A stretch of DNA of 64,000 nucleotides from Erwinia phyllosphaerae. Lineage in GTDB: Bacteria > Pseudomonadota > Gammaproteobacteria > Enterobacterales > Enterobacteriaceae. Of this stretch, positions 55,674 through 64,000 are shown piece after piece. The first letter of the stretch is position 1; the number at the start of each line of letters is the position of its first letter. The translations under genes and the position numbers were made by a program. The notes beneath the pieces are model-generated. The model saw only the letters and a list, made by a program, of their open reading frames with translations. It was not told the DNA's origin and ran no database searches. The stretch spans positions 62,001 to 126,000 of the forward strand of contig NZ_JAHSPF010000001.1 of NCBI RefSeq assembly GCF_019132875.1, given 5' to 3'.

Positions 55674-57469
55674 TAGTTGTTCTCTGACTGTTCGTCGGAG
55701 GATTTCTGATACTTTTTCATCACCTCAATGCCCAGCTCGCCCAGCGAGGCCGGATTAGCGAAGTTTGGCGCTTCGGTCATCAGACAGGCCGCTGCCGTCG
55801 TTTTCGGGAAGGCAATAACGTCACGGATGTTATCCGTACCGGTTAACAGCATAACCAGGCGATCCAGACCGAAAGCTAAACCAGCGTGCGGCGGCGTACC
55901 AAACTTCAGCGCATCCAGCAGGAAGCCGAACTTCTCGCGCTGTTCCTGCTCGGTGATACCCAGAATGCCAAATACCGTTTGCTGCATCTGGCCGTTGTGG
56001 ATACGCACGGAGCCGCCGCCGACTTCGTAGCCGTTAATCACCATGTCGTAGGCGTTGGCGATAGCCGTTTCCGGCGCGTTTTTCAGTTCGGCAGGCGTCA
56101 TATCGCGCGGCGCGGTGAACGGATGGTGCATCGCGGTGAGGCCGCCTTCGCCATCTTCTTCAAACATAGGGAAGTCAACCACCCACAGCGGCGCCCACGC
56201 GTTGCCGTTGGTGATATCCAGATCGCGGCCCAGCTTCAGGCGCAGCGCACCCAGCGCATCGGCAACGATTTTCGCGCTGTCGGCGCCAAAGAAGATAGCA
56301 TCGCCATCGGCGGCGGAAGTGCGGGTCAGGATCTCTTCGACAATTTCCGCGCTCAGGAATTTGGCAACCGGGCTGCTGATGCCTTCCAGGCCCTTCGCAC
56401 GCTCGTTAACCTTCATCCACGCCAGGCCTTTCGCGCCGTAGATTTCTACAAACTTGCCGTATTCATCAATCTGCTTACGGCTAAGCGCTGCGCCGCCAGG
56501 CACGCGCAGTGCCGCCACGCGGCCTTTAACGTCGTTAGCCGGGCCGGAGAAGACTTTAAACTCGACTGCCTTCAGCAGATCGGCAACGTCCACCAGCTCC
56601 ATTGGGTTACGCAGATCCGGCTTGTCGGAGCCGTAACGACGCATCGCTTCCGCAAAGGTCATCATCGGGAAATCGCCAAGCTCGACACCTTTGACGTCCT
56701 GCCACAGGTCGCGCACCATCCGCTCCATGATTTCACGCACCTGAGGGGCGGTCATAAAGGAGGTTTCTACGTCGATCTGGGTAAATTCCGGCTGGCGATC
56801 GGCGCGCAGGTCTTCGTCACGGAAGCACTTCACGATTTGATAATAGCGGTCGAAGCCGGACATCATCAGCAGCTGTTTGAACAGCTGAGGCGACTGCGGC
56901 AGCGCATAAAACTTGCCTTTATGCACGCGGCTTGGCACCAGATAGTCGCGCGCGCCTTCCGGCGTGGCTTTGGTCAGCATCGGCGTTTCGATATCTAAAA
57001 AGCCGTTATCGTCCATAAAGCGGCGAACGAAGCTGGTGATTTTCGCACGGGTTTTCAGGCGCTGCGCCATCTCCGGACGACGCAGATCCAGATAGCGATA
57101 CTTCAGGCGCGCTTCTTCGCTGTTAACCTGGTTAGAGTCCAGCGGCAGCGGCTCGGCGCGGTTGATAATGGTCAGGTCGGTCGCAAAGACTTCGACTTCA
57201 CCCGTCGCCATATCGCTGTTTTTGTTTTTTTCGTCACGGGCACGCACGGTGCCGGTAAGCTGAATGCAGAACTCGTTACGCAGTTCAGAGGCCAGCTTAA
57301 AAGCGTCCTGGCGATCGGGATCGAAGAACACCTGCACGATACCTTCACGATCGCGCATATCGATAAAGATCAGGCTTCCCAGATCGCGGCGGCGGTTAAC
57401 CCACCCGCACAGTGTCACTTGTTGGCCTACGTGAGACAGGTTGATCTGTCCGCAATACTCAGTACGCAT
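55673..57469 (-). CDS. aspS: Aspartyl-tRNA synthetase
   Basis: A 598-residue class II synthetase (E. coli 590). N-terminal anticodon-binding OB fold ([20 protein letters not shown]), class II motif 2 region [20 protein letters not shown], bacterial insertion (GAD) domain in the middle, and motif 3 [20 protein letters not shown]. It charges tRNA-Asp. First gene of an aspS-nudB-(yebC-ruvC) run. Start [18 protein letters not shown] is as in relatives. Confidence 0.97.
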   Translation of the reverse strand: MRTEYCGQINLSHVGQQVTLCGWVNRRRDLGSLIFIDMRDREGIVQVFFDPDRQDAFKLASELRNEFCIQLTGTVRARDEKNKNSDMATGEVEVFATDLTIINRAEPLPLDSNQVNSEEARLKYRYLDLRRPEMAQRLKTRAKITSFVRRFMDDNGFLDIETPMLTKATPEGARDYLVPSRVHKGKFYALPQSPQLFKQLLMMSGFDRYYQIVKCFRDEDLRADRQPEFTQIDVETSFMTAPQVREIMERMVRDLWQDVKGVELGDFPMMTFAEAMRRYGSDKPDLRNPMELVDVADLLKAVEFKVFSGPANDVKGRVAALRVPGGAALSRKQIDEYGKFVEIYGAKGLAWMKVNERAKGLEGISSPVAKFLSAEIVEEILTRTSAADGDAIFFGADSAKIVADALGALRLKLGRDLDITNGNAWAPLWVVDFPMFEEDGEGGLTAMHHPFTAPRDMTPAELKNAPETAIANAYDMVINGYEVGGGSVRIHNGQMQQTVFGILGITEQEQREKFGFLLDALKFGTPPHAGLAFGLDRLVMLLTGTDNIRDVIAFPKTTAAACLMTEAPNFANPASLGELGIEVMKKYQKSSDEQSENN

Positions 57470-57747
57470 AACGCTATCCTTTTAACTTCGCCGCTCACGG
57501 GCAGCATCTTTAATGTTATCTGTTCAGGGCGATGCCGCCGCGAAAAAGGCGGCTATTATAATGGAAAAAGCCCGGCGCGATAAGTGCCGCTTCCAGCCAG
57601 CGGCGCCGAAAGCCAACAAAAACCGCTACAATTATCCTGCATCTCACAAAAGCTAACAAATTTCACGCGTCTCTCACATTGTTGTTATCGCCCAAATGGG
57701 CTGACTGCCTGTATTCTCGACCGTTTTCCCTGACATTCGGAGCAAAT

Positions 57748-58311
57748 ATGTTGGAATTAAATGCAGCGACCACCGCGCTGGTGCTGATTGATTTACAGGA
57801 AGGCATTCTGCCTTTCGCCGGTGGCCCTTACACGGCGGCAGATGTGGTTACCCGTTCAGCAAAGCTGGCCGATAAATTCCGTGCCGCCAATGCGCCGGTA
57901 GTCCTGGTGCGCGTAGGCTGGGCAAAAGACTTTGGCGATGCACCAAAGCAGCCTGTCGACAACAGCCACGGCGGCCCGCTGCCGGACAACTGGTGGGACT
58001 GGCCGGAAGCGCTGGGCAAACAGGACAGCGATATCGAAGTCATCAAGCACCAGTGGGGCGCGTTTTACGGCACCGATCTGGAGCTACAGCTGCGCCGTCG
58101 CGGTATTGATACCATCGTGCTGGGCGGCATTTCTACCAATATTGGCGTAGAATCTACCGCGCGTAACGCCTGGGAACTGGGCTTTAACCTGATCGTGGCA
58201 GAAGATATTTGCGCCGCTGGCAGCACGGAAGAGCATAACGGCAGCTTTAAGTATATTTTCCCTCGTCTGGGTCGCGTTCGCACCTCTGACGACATTATCG
58301 CCGCGCTGTAA
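57748..58311 (+). CDS. yecD: YecD, isochorismatase-like hydrolase family
   Basis: A 187-residue isochorismatase-fold protein (E. coli YecD 188). Catalytic Asp in [11 protein letters not shown] and Lys in VGWAKDFG. The position of the usual nucleophilic Cys is Gly ([20 protein letters not shown]), as in E. coli YecD and true isochorismatases, so it is not a cysteine amidase. Start ATG at 57748 follows CGGAG. Its substrate is unknown. Confidence 0.92.
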   Translation: MLELNAATTALVLIDLQEGILPFAGGPYTAADVVTRSAKLADKFRAANAPVVLVRVGWAKDFGDAPKQPVDNSHGGPLPDNWWDWPEALGKQDSDIEVIKHQWGAFYGTDLELQLRRRGIDTIVLGGISTNIGVESTARNAWELGFNLIVAEDICAAGSTEEHNGSFKYIFPRLGRVRTSDDIIAAL

Positions 58312-58366
58312 TTACCGCCAGCGATCGCACGGAAGCGGTCGCTGTTGCAGGATAAAAGGAATAAAG

Positions 58367-59191
58367 ATGAAGCCTTTTTATCTGGGTCTGCCGCAGTGGC
58401 AGCATCCACAATGGAAAAAGCTGGGCATGGAAACGCTTGCCGACTACGCACGCTACTTTAACTGCGTAGAAGGCAACACCACGCTTTACGCATTGCCGCG
58501 TCCTGACATTGTGCAGCGCTGGTATGACATGACCCATGACGACTTTCGTTTCTGCTTTAAATTTCCCGCCACCATCAGCCACAAGGCTGCCTTGCGCGAC
58601 AGCGGCGATCTGACCGCAGAATTTTTCAGCCTGCTGGCCCCGCTCGCTTCCCGCATCGGTCAGTACTGGCTACAGCTTCCCTCCGCCTTTTCGCCAGCCG
58701 ATTTGCCCGCGCTCTGGTCGTTTCTTGACGGCTTGCCAAAAACGTTCAGCTACGGCGTGGAAGTGCGTCATCCTGAATTTTTCGCCAAGGGCGAGGCTGA
58801 AAAAGCGCTGAATGCGGGTTTACACCAGCGCAGCGTGAATCGGGTCATTCTGGACACGCGCGGCGTACATTCCGCTATCGCCAGTAATCCGGCCATTATT
58901 GAAGCGCAGCGCAAAAAACCCCATCTGCCGGTACATGCGGTGATGACTGCCGACCAGCCGATGATCCGCTTTATCGGCGGCGATGACGCCAGCGCTAATT
59001 TACAATGGTTTGAAGCCTGGCAAAAAAAGCTGCCGCAGTGGCGTGAACAGGGCCAGCCGTGGCTGTTTATTCATACGCCAGACGTGGCCTTCGCGCCCGG
59101 GATGGTGCAAAGCCTCTGGCCCGCGTTGCAGCAAGCCGTGCCGGATATTGGCGCAATGCCGGACTGGCCGCAGCAGGAAAGTTTATTCTGA
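58367..59191 (+). CDS. yecE: YecE, DUF72 family protein
   Basis: A 274-residue TIM-barrel-like DUF72 protein (E. coli 272): YLGLPQWQHPQWKKLGM, YARYFNCVEGNTTLYALP, DDFRFCFKFPATISHKAALR and FSYGVEVRHPEF. The function is uncharacterised. It follows yecD by 55 bp on the same strand. Confidence 0.92.
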   Translation: MKPFYLGLPQWQHPQWKKLGMETLADYARYFNCVEGNTTLYALPRPDIVQRWYDMTHDDFRFCFKFPATISHKAALRDSGDLTAEFFSLLAPLASRIGQYWLQLPSAFSPADLPALWSFLDGLPKTFSYGVEVRHPEFFAKGEAEKALNAGLHQRSVNRVILDTRGVHSAIASNPAIIEAQRKKPHLPVHAVMTADQPMIRFIGGDDASANLQWFEAWQKKLPQWREQGQPWLFIHTPDVAFAPGMVQSLWPALQQAVPDIGAMPDWPQQESLF

Positions 59192-59275
59192 ACTGGACGA
59201 ACAGGAGCATTTGCTGACAGCGCGTCTTTTCGCCGCTATGATGGCGCCTGACGTTTTAGCCTGCACGGAGTAAGG

Positions 59276-59671
59276 ATGGTCAGCGCGCTGTATGTGGTGC
59301 TTGGAGCACTGTTTCTTATCAAGTTTTCTTTTGACGTGGTGCGTTTGCGCCGTCAGTACCGCGTGTCTCATGGCGACGGCGGCTTTTATGAACTGCAAAC
59401 GGCCATTCGTATTCACGGCAACGCGGTTGAGTATATTCCTCTCGCCCTGCTGCTGCTGGTGGTGATGGAGATGAACGGCGCGGACATGTGGATGCTACAT
59501 CTGTCCGGACTCTTCTTTTTCCTTGGCCGTGTTTTACACAGCTACGGCATGCGCACCAGCACGCTGTTATGGCGTAAAAACGGGATGATCATCACTATGC
59601 TGTCGCTGCTGGCAATGATTATTCTCAATTTGATTTTTCTTCCCTGGGATCTGGTTTTTACCCTTAACTAG
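59276..59671 (+). CDS. yecN: YecN, MAPEG-family inner-membrane protein
   Basis: A 131-residue protein with four hydrophobic segments and the MAPEG-like pattern YRVSHGDGGFYELQTAIRIH, GNAVEYIPLALLLLVVMEMN and FFFLGRVLHSYGM. It resembles glutathione-related membrane proteins; activity in bacteria is not defined. ATG at 59276 follows GGAGTAAGG. Confidence 0.92.
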   Translation: MVSALYVVLGALFLIKFSFDVVRLRRQYRVSHGDGGFYELQTAIRIHGNAVEYIPLALLLLVVMEMNGADMWMLHLSGLFFFLGRVLHSYGMRTSTLLWRKNGMIITMLSLLAMIILNLIFLPWDLVFTLN

Positions 59672-59684
59672 CCGCAGCCGTTAA

Positions 59685-60499
<815 letters not shown>

Positions 60500-60500
<1 letters not shown>

Positions 60501-61465
60501 TGGATTTTGGTAATTTTTATCAGCTTATCGCTAAAAGCCCGCTGTCGCACTGGCTGGAAACCTTACCGGCGCAGATTGCCGCCTGGCAGCGTGAACAGCT
60601 GCACGGCCATTTCAAGAACTGGGATCGCTCCGTTGAGCATTTGCCGGTCATCGTGCCGGAAACGCTGGACTTGCTGCACAGCGTAAGCGCCGACAGCAGC
60701 CACCTGAGCGAGCGCCAGCGCGGCGGCCTTGAAAGCCTGCTGCGCAATCTGATGCCGTGGCGCAAAGGCCCTTATTCGCTGTACGGCGTGAATATCAATA
60801 CCGAATGGCGCTCGGACTGGAAGTGGGACCGCGTGCTGCCGCATATCTCGTCGCTGGCTGGCCGTACCGTGCTGGACGTTGGCTGCGGCAGCGGCTATCA
60901 CATGTGGCGCATGGTTGGCGCGGGCGCGAATCTGGTGGTCGGTATCGATCCGATGCAGCTGTTTATCTGTCAGTTTGAGGCGGTGCGCAAGCTGTTGGGT
61001 AACGATCAGCGCGCGCACGTGCTGCCGCTGGGGATTGAACAGCTGCCGGAACTGAAGGCCTTTGATACCGTCTTTTCAATGGGCGTGCTTTATCACCGCC
61101 GTTCGCCGCTGGATCACCTTTATCAGCTAAAAAACCAGCTGGTCAGCGGCGGCGAGCTGGTGCTGGAAACGCTGGTCGTTGAAGGCGACGAGCATGCGGT
61201 GCTGGTGCCGGGCGAACGCTATGCGCAGATGCGTAACGTTTATTTTATTCCGTCTACCGGCGCGCTGAAAAACTGGCTGGAAAAGTGCGGCTTCGTTGAC
61301 GTTAAAATCGCGGACTACTCTGTTACCTCAACTGACGAACAGCGCCGCACCGACTGGATGACCAGCGAGTCGCTGGCGGAATTCCTCGACCCCAACGACC
61401 CGACTAAAACCGTTGAAGGCTATCCGGCCCCGCTGCGCGCCGTGCTGGTGGCGCGAAAACCTTAG
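60500..61465 (+). CDS. cmoB: tRNA U34 carboxymethyltransferase CmoB
   Basis: A 321-residue enzyme (E. coli 323) that transfers carboxymethyl from carboxy-SAM to ho5U34 of tRNAs, forming cmo5U. SAM-fold [20 protein letters not shown]; conserved [20 protein letters not shown] and [20 protein letters not shown]. Coupled to cmoA. Confidence 0.96.
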
Positions 61466-61555
61466 GTCGATTGCAACCCGAAGTGGATTTCGTCCTGTCC
61501 GGATGATGTTCTTTCCGTGGAAACCCGGATACTGCGCCTGTGCGGTATCCGGCAT

Positions 61556-61608
61556 GGCTTATCCGGCTCTGGCTTATGCAGGTGTGGTTTATCCGGATCG
61601 GGCTTATT
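61556..61608. repeat. Imperfect 15-bp tandem repeat downstream of cmoB
   Basis: Three and a half copies of a 15-bp unit: GGCTTATCCGGCTCT, GGCTTATGCAGGTGT, GGTTTATCCGGATCG, then GGCTTATTA. It starts 90 bp after cmoB in a 253-bp gap before the convergent Abi gene. Confidence 0.75.
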
Positions 61609-61718
61609 AATATCTCTCGGAAGAACTGCACTCAGAAACGGGACTACGGCACGGGGTCGTAAAGGGATGAATATATCCACCAACAAGGTACAGAAAATCT
61701 GATTAACTATATGTAATA

Positions 61719-62756
61719 TTAATATCTCCGATGTGCTTTCTCTACTACGCCTGTGATTTCTCCTTTATCCAGAACAACGAGGAAACTGACTCTGCTTTTA
61801 AAATACTTCCCAATACATATATAAGGATCTCCTGCATCGCAAATATTAACATTACTAACAAGCATTTTCTCGATTAGAGTGCTTACGTCATGAGACTTGA
61901 GATCTATTATTATTTCATCGTCTTCTGACTGGGACATTATATAGTTAGCCAGATGTTCTTTTTTTAGAACGGCTTTTATATCACCTTTACTATCAACGCA
62001 AATCGTAAATTTCGAGTTATTTATTTTACTGATGTTTTCATCGAGAGTTACTACTGTAAAATCCTTATCACATCGGTCGCTTATCAAAACACTCCCATTC
62101 CCTTTTGGCGAAGGTTTCATGCGTAAACATTCGTTGACAGTGGAATGGTGCTTTACCCAGAGGCTGGTTTCAGTTGACAACCATTGCAATGTATGCAGTA
62201 TGTCAATATGCATCTGACTCAAGTTCATTTTATGTATTGGTTCATAATGCGCAATACGATTTCGAAAATCGTTAATGCCCTTGACCGTTTTCTCGAACTC
62301 TTTTCGAGTCATAGAGACATTCGGCAATAAATTCTTCATGTTTTTTTGCCATACAAACCTGTCGTACTCTGGTCTAAACAGGTTTGACCAAAAATCAAAA
62401 GTTAATGTTGAAATAATATCTTCCTTGTTAGGCTTTTTAGCTCTTCTTATCCCACGATCCAGCGCATCCATGCTTTCATCCGACAATCCCGATCTGAAAG
62501 AGCTATGGTCAAACCATTTTTCATCGAAATAAACGCTGAATACCTCGCTCATCCTGTTCCGAAGAGTGACCTCAAGAATATGTAAGGGATAAAGGAAGGA
62601 TTTTGACAGCCGTGCATTATAAAGATACAAACTGAAAGCATACTGGGTATTAAACCCAGCACTTTTTAAGTACGGCGCAAAGCGCTCTTTAGACAGGTTT
62701 TCAATGAGGCTGGCCTCATTGCCAGCATAATCGTAAGGAACTTGACTTTCAGCCAT
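61719..62756 (-). CDS. AbiF/Abi_2-family HEPN protein with C-terminal CBS-like pair
   Basis: A 345-residue protein. The N-terminal two thirds matches the Abi_2 (AbiD/AbiF) family of abortive-infection proteins: AFSLYLYNARLSKSFLYPLH, ILEVTLRNRMSEVF, and a HEPN ribonuclease motif R-x4-H in FRNRIAHYEPIHKMNLSQ (Arg165, His170). From about residue 220 two CBS-like strand-turn units appear (SKFTICVDSKGDIKAVLKKE and VSFLVVLDKGEITGVVEKAH), unusual for this family and suggestive of nucleotide sensing. Base composition is AT-rich. It faces cmoB and is preceded by a structured element that may be its RNA partner. Confidence 0.82.
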   Translation of the reverse strand: MAESQVPYDYAGNEASLIENLSKERFAPYLKSAGFNTQYAFSLYLYNARLSKSFLYPLHILEVTLRNRMSEVFSVYFDEKWFDHSSFRSGLSDESMDALDRGIRRAKKPNKEDIISTLTFDFWSNLFRPEYDRFVWQKNMKNLLPNVSMTRKEFEKTVKGINDFRNRIAHYEPIHKMNLSQMHIDILHTLQWLSTETSLWVKHHSTVNECLRMKPSPKGNGSVLISDRCDKDFTVVTLDENISKINNSKFTICVDSKGDIKAVLKKEHLANYIMSQSEDDEIIIDLKSHDVSTLIEKMLVSNVNICDAGDPYICIGKYFKSRVSFLVVLDKGEITGVVEKAHRRY

Positions 62757-62870
62757 AGGTGTTTAGAATCCTTTTCAGAGCAGTTGGTTCGGCCCCTCTG
62801 GTGTTCATACTAAGCGCCTCCAACAATCTACTTAGATCCCCGAGACAGACTTTAGTCCCTCTCGGGGTTT
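62757..62870 (-). ncRNA. Candidate structured RNA upstream of the AbiF-like gene
   Basis: On the minus strand, 82-111 nt before the Abi start, an 8-bp stem CCCCGAGA / TCTCGGGG encloses a further GACT-AA-AGTC stem with symmetric 2-nt internal loops; it is followed by a second stem CTAAG / CTTAG around TAGATTGTTGGAGGCG. The AbiF family is known to be associated with a conserved upstream structured RNA (the abiF RNA motif), so this may be one. The same element read on the plus strand ends TTTCGCATTTTT and could instead be a terminator. The rest of 62871-63058 shows nothing else. Confidence 0.45.
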
Positions 62871-63058
62871 CGCATTTTTGGAGGTGACACTTTTTCCGGT
62901 TCCTCCTTAGTGCAAATCATTGTAGCAACCTTCCTTTATTCTACTCGTGCTAACACTCTAAATTATTTGAAGTTACTACTTCAATATGTACTTTTCATTT
63001 TCCCCAGGAACCAATGCACAACCGTGACCTGTTCATCACTGATGCACATAAAGAGACG

Positions 63059-63313
63059 CTAGTTACTTATCACCAGAAACGTGAGGTCATCTCTTTTAAC
63101 AATAGCGCCGATTCCGGCCGATTTGATATCTTTAATCGCTGATGCAATAGCCTCATTCAGAGAATTAGCTTCACGGTCGAACTCAACGCAGACGGATTTT
63201 CCGTATGCGCATAGCAACGCATCGTCACAGCCGCTTTCATGCAGTGCGTCTTCAAGTCCTTTAGTCTGATTCGTTACGCCTGGCAGTGCCAGAATGAAGC
63301 TATAGAGCGCCAT
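63059..63313 (-). CDS. Short HTH-less member of a small DNA-binding/partner-protein family, hypothetical
   Basis: An 84-residue protein starting MALYSFILALPGVTNQTKGL and containing EDALHESGCDDALLCAYGKS and VEFDREANSLNEAIASAIKD, ending IVKRDDLTFLVISN. This pattern (xx-DALYEAGCDDALL, ...xFDREAxSxxEAIxSAIxDVxxAG) is the N-terminal domain of small proteins that in other bacteria continue into an HTH segment (LVTxAEIAxRLGRSR). Here the protein stops at that point, so the HTH is missing. ATG at 63313 follows AGAGGAA. The function is unknown. Confidence 0.65.
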   Translation of the reverse strand: MALYSFILALPGVTNQTKGLEDALHESGCDDALLCAYGKSVCVEFDREANSLNEAIASAIKDIKSAGIGAIVKRDDLTFLVISN

Positions 63314-63757
63314 AATTCCTCTTTATTGAGTAGTCAGAGTATTCCGTCACCCGATAAGAGGCGGTTGTTGCTACCTCTACACTATGAATAAGCATACTGT
63401 TATGACACGCTTTACGTAACCCCCACCAAATTACCTTCAATAAAAATAACGAACCACAACAGAACCTCTATATTACTAAAAGCCTTAACCTTTAAAAGTT
63501 ACTTGTATTTTCATTACGAGCCACCTCGCAAAAAATGACGACTTATTTCAGGTTTTCTTACTATTTTTCGAGCACCCTTCCATAACAAAAATCCCATCAA
63601 TTATTCGAAGGAAAAAAGGGTAATTCAGTATTGACCAGGCAGATAAAAAGAATAGAGTGGGCATGCGCCGAACAAAGTCGGCCGCGTTAAATAGCGAAGC
63701 TCGCCAGTGGTGAGACACTGACGAGCTTCTTACCACAATGTTAAACGGAGTAACATC
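63314..63757. other. AT-rich intergenic region
   Basis: A 444-bp stretch with no gene I can support on either strand. It contains the promoter region of the minus-strand small gene and of the plus-strand gene starting at 63758. A frame on the minus strand (63548-63781) has no ribosome binding site or family features. Confidence 0.5.
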
Positions 63758-64000
63758 ATGGCTGTGAAACAGTTTACCCAAACTCGCCCCGAGTTTACAA
63801 ATTTTTCATCACTTCCTGCGGGAATGGACTTTATTGACCTGGCGGAATATAACGAGCGACTCGTTTCCGCCTTAATGGAGACGGATAATGACATGGAACG
63901 CCTTGCGCTTTTTAAAAAGCTTACCGCCAGCTTTGAGAAATTACGGTCAATTTATCAGGAGCCGGTTCCCGATAACCGTATTATGCAATTAACAACAGGT
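63758..64000 (+). CDS. Unrecognised gene, N-terminal part only
   Basis: A frame open to the end of the window from ATG at 63758, preceded by CGGAGTAACATC (a good ribosome binding site). The visible 81 residues start MAVKQFTQTRPEFTNFSSLP and continue AGMDFIDLAEYNERLVSALM, then ETDNDMERLALFKKLTASFE: a soluble, acidic, helical region without signal peptide or membrane segment. I do not recognise the family. The remainder lies outside the window. Confidence 0.65.
   Translation, partial: MAVKQFTQTRPEFTNFSSLPAGMDFIDLAEYNERLVSALMETDNDMERLALFKKLTASFEKLRSIYQEPVPDNRIMQLTTG

Noticed and set aside
55886-56998. 370-codon plus-strand frame inside aspS
   Set aside because: Antisense to the conserved aspS gene; composition is that of a shadow frame (His, Arg, Gln rich) and no family features.
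63548-63781. 77-codon minus-strand frame overlapping the start of the last gene
   Set aside because: It conflicts with a better-supported start on the plus strand and has no family features.

Overview
The window is chromosome of an enteric bacterium, most probably Erwiniaceae (Pantoea, Erwinia or Mixta). Three things point there. Almost every housekeeping protein closely resembles its Escherichia coli counterpart and sits in the same order (prc-proQ-msrC-yebS-yebT-rsmF, pphA, sdsR, yebY-yebZ-yobA, holE-yobB-exoX, ptrB, yebG/purT, eda, zwf, pykA, lpxM-mepM-znuA/znuCB, ruvB-ruvA-ruvC-yebC-nudB-aspS, yecD-yecE-yecN-cmoA-cmoB). Edd is missing between eda and zwf. The best-recognised accessory locus (hilA-hilB) was described in Pantoea ananatis. 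No tRNA, rRNA, CRISPR array or intact insertion sequence was seen.

Layout. 1-7.9 kb: prc (partial), proQ and msrC on the minus strand; the LetA/LetB (YebS/YebT) lipid-transport pair and rsmF on the plus strand; pphA convergent with rsmF. 8.0-10.1 kb: small, mostly uncharacterised envelope or charged proteins. 10.2-18.3 kb: one tightly overlapping minus-strand operon with a dipeptide/nickel-type ABC importer, a luciferase-like monooxygenase, a CMD/AhpD-type protein and a VOC protein, probably an uptake-and-oxidation route for an unknown small compound. 18.3-23.6 kb: an AT-rich, eroded area with short tandem repeats, an orphan 419-residue protein, a beta-barrel remnant, an STM2901/DUF1493 pair, a fragment of a small phage-type membrane gene and a frameshifted P2-type integrase. 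This debris abuts the 3' end of the small RNA SdsR. 23.6-34 kb returns to core genes and carries an unusual 37-bp degenerate tandem array and an 8-bp microsatellite.

35.8-43.5 kb is the most interesting accessory locus. An eight-gene, two-transcript biosynthetic cluster lies between zwf and pykA, where hexR normally is. It holds hilA and hilB (sequential isoleucine dioxygenases), an SDR, a TauD/VioC-like oxygenase whose iron-binding carboxylate appears to be a serine, a truncated NAD-domain-like protein, a PLP aminotransferase, an ATP-grasp amino-acid ligase and an MFS exporter. The natural reading is synthesis and export of a small modified-amino-acid or dipeptide metabolite. The HxS oxygenase and the NAD-domain fragment are the parts least explained by what is known.

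44-61.5 kb is core: pykA, an MdfA-like exporter, lpxM, mepM, znuA with divergent znuCB and a Zur-type box, ruv genes, yebC, nudB, aspS, and yecD to cmoB. 61.5-64 kb is accessory again: an AbiF/Abi_2-type HEPN protein fused to a C-terminal CBS-like pair, with a strongly structured candidate RNA just upstream (possible RNA-linked abortive-infection module), then a small protein that looks like an HTH-less version of a known family, and an unrecognised gene running off the end.
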